Below are positions 5,778-6,345 of a stretch of 6,345 bases of DNA, piece after piece. The translations under genes were made by a program, and so were the position numbers. This DNA comes from Armatimonadota bacterium (lineage in GTDB: Bacteria; Armatimonadota; JAAZEB01). Where the stretch lies: assembly GCA_012841485.1 (NCBI GenBank), contig DUUU01000241.1, positions 1 through 6,345 of the forward strand, in the 5' to 3' direction. Under the pieces are notes generated by a model. The model was not told where the DNA came from. It worked only from the letters and a program-made list of their open reading frames with translations, and ran no database searches. Position 1 is the stretch's first letter; every line of letters starts with the position of its first letter.

Positions 5778-5813
5778 GGGGGAAACGCCCGTGGGTGGTG
5801 GGCGTTCTCCCCC
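5778..5813 (-). promoter_or_regulatory. Long stable hairpin in the amidoligase leader
   Basis: GGGGGAAACGCCC (5778-5790) pairs with GGGCGTT-c-TCCCCC (5800-5813). The two stem blocks are 7 and 6 bp, with one bulged base (5807) and a 9-base loop. It lies in the 176-bp gap between the unknown 121-aa gene and the amidoligase gene, the largest gap of the series. Neither strand has a T-run after it, so it is not a textbook intrinsic terminator. It could still attenuate or separate two transcription units. On the minus strand just before it, an AT-richer stretch (AAAACAAAT, then ATACAGAAT) is the only weak promoter-like sequence seen; no good -35 box accompanies it. Confidence 0.45.
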
Positions 5814-5894
5814 CTATTCTGTATGCAGGAAGTGACGGATTTGTTTTGGCGAGAACCGCCGGAAAGCAGCGGCAGGCGCTGCGGGCGGCACCGC

Positions 5895-6260
5895 TCAGGG
5901 CACTGCGTCTCTCTTGGCCTTCCGGGCGATGGTGTTGAGCGATGCAGACAGGGAATGAAGGCGTGATTCCGGCGGGCCGTCAGGGATTTCGGCCAGCGCG
6001 GCGACTGCGGAAGCGTCGTCTTCGAGCGCCGCCGCAATGCGAGCCAAGTCCGGCCCACGGCCATACTGCCCGCGCCGCACGTTCAGAGCGAGGCCGCGTA
6101 GCGTGATAGAGAGGGCGTGGAGGTGGATGCCCAGGGGCCGGTTCTCGCGGGCATCCGGTGACAGCGATTCGCGCAACGCCTCTGCCACGGCATCAACCAA
6201 CAGGGCCAGCCCCTTGCGGGCAGCGGATGGGTCGGATAGGGGCCTGCCATCTGCGCTCAC
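5895..6260 (-). CDS. Unknown small helical protein
   Basis: The 121-aa frame starts with GTG at 6260, supported by GGGAGGG five bases upstream. It overlaps the stop of the preceding gene in a GTGA arrangement that implies coupled translation. No family is recognised. The composition is rich in Ala, Leu and Arg, and most of the chain should be alpha-helical (KGLALLVDAVAEALRESL; LHALSITLRGLALNVRR; SRLHSLSASLNTIARKAKR). There is no membrane span, signal peptide or cysteine motif. The repeated LHxLSxxL pattern at about residues 46-55 and 100-110 hints at an internal helical duplication. It is separated from the amidoligase gene by a hairpin-containing gap and may belong to a different transcription unit. 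Confidence 0.7.
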   Translation of the reverse strand: MSADGRPLSDPSAARKGLALLVDAVAEALRESLSPDARENRPLGIHLHALSITLRGLALNVRRGQYGRGPDLARIAAALEDDASAVAALAEIPDGPPESRLHSLSASLNTIARKAKRDAVP

Positions 6261-6345
6261 CGTTCCCTCCCGCGCCGCAGTTCGGACAGCGGGGTGGGGC
6301 GGAAATGGAGGTCGCGCTCGATACCCAGACCGAAGCGCCCACGGA
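6257..6345 (-). CDS. 3' end of an unknown gene cut by the window edge
   Basis: Only the last 28 codons are present, ending at TGA 6257-6259. The tail GRFGLGIERDLHFRPTPLSE resembles a C-terminal or short-protein pattern (GRFGLPIERDxxF) that I associate, without certainty, with small hypothetical proteins of phages and islands. The stop overlaps the GTG start of the following gene (GTGA), which supports this frame over the other two open frames in the stretch. No function can be given. Confidence 0.5.
   Translation of the reverse strand, partial: RGRFGLGIERDLHFRPTPLSELRRGRER

Noticed and set aside
4963..5835. Plus-strand 290-aa frame opposite the amidoligase
   Set aside because: It is a shadow of the minus-strand gene. 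The motifs and ribosome site support only the minus strand.

Overview
The window is GC-rich bacterial accessory DNA in two parts. Nothing in it fixes the host species. Genes are packed tightly, with strong AGGAG-type ribosome sites and occasional GTG starts. The lack of housekeeping genes, the intact transposon and a phage- or plasmid-style set of small unknown genes all suggest a mobile or horizontally acquired region.

Part one (2-2896, + strand) is an apparently complete IS21-family insertion sequence. It has imperfect 18-bp terminal inverted repeats. Both ends carry a phased array of a 9-bp core (CGACAAYTA) at exact 23-bp intervals: five copies on the left and four on the right. Inside are istA (DDE transposase, 492 aa), istB (AAA+ helper ATPase, 250 aa, start codon overlapping the istA stop by one base) and a third small gene (85 aa, GTG start, good ribosome site) that is not part of the standard IS21 plan and looks like a passenger. 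A 10-bp GC hairpin follows the passenger gene.

Part two (2894-6345, - strand, reading right to left) is a co-directional gene series: the tail of an unknown gene entering from the right edge; an unknown helical protein of 121 aa coupled to it by a GTGA overlap; a leader gap with a long hairpin; a putative amidoligase (glutamine-synthetase-like COOH-NH2 ligase, 303 aa); a stand-alone class II glutamine amidotransferase with all catalytic residues (307 aa); a small zinc-ribbon protein (132 aa); and an unknown protein (135 aa in the present frame) whose stop codon is supplied by the IS end.

The most interesting content is the amidoligase plus class II amidotransferase pair. The amidotransferase would release ammonia from glutamine and the ligase would attach an amine to a carboxylate, so together they could amidate or conjugate an unknown peptide, protein or small molecule. 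The two small downstream genes would be accessory factors of unknown role. The IS inserted at the 3' end of this series, so the product of the last gene is probably altered and anything further downstream may be cut off from its promoter.
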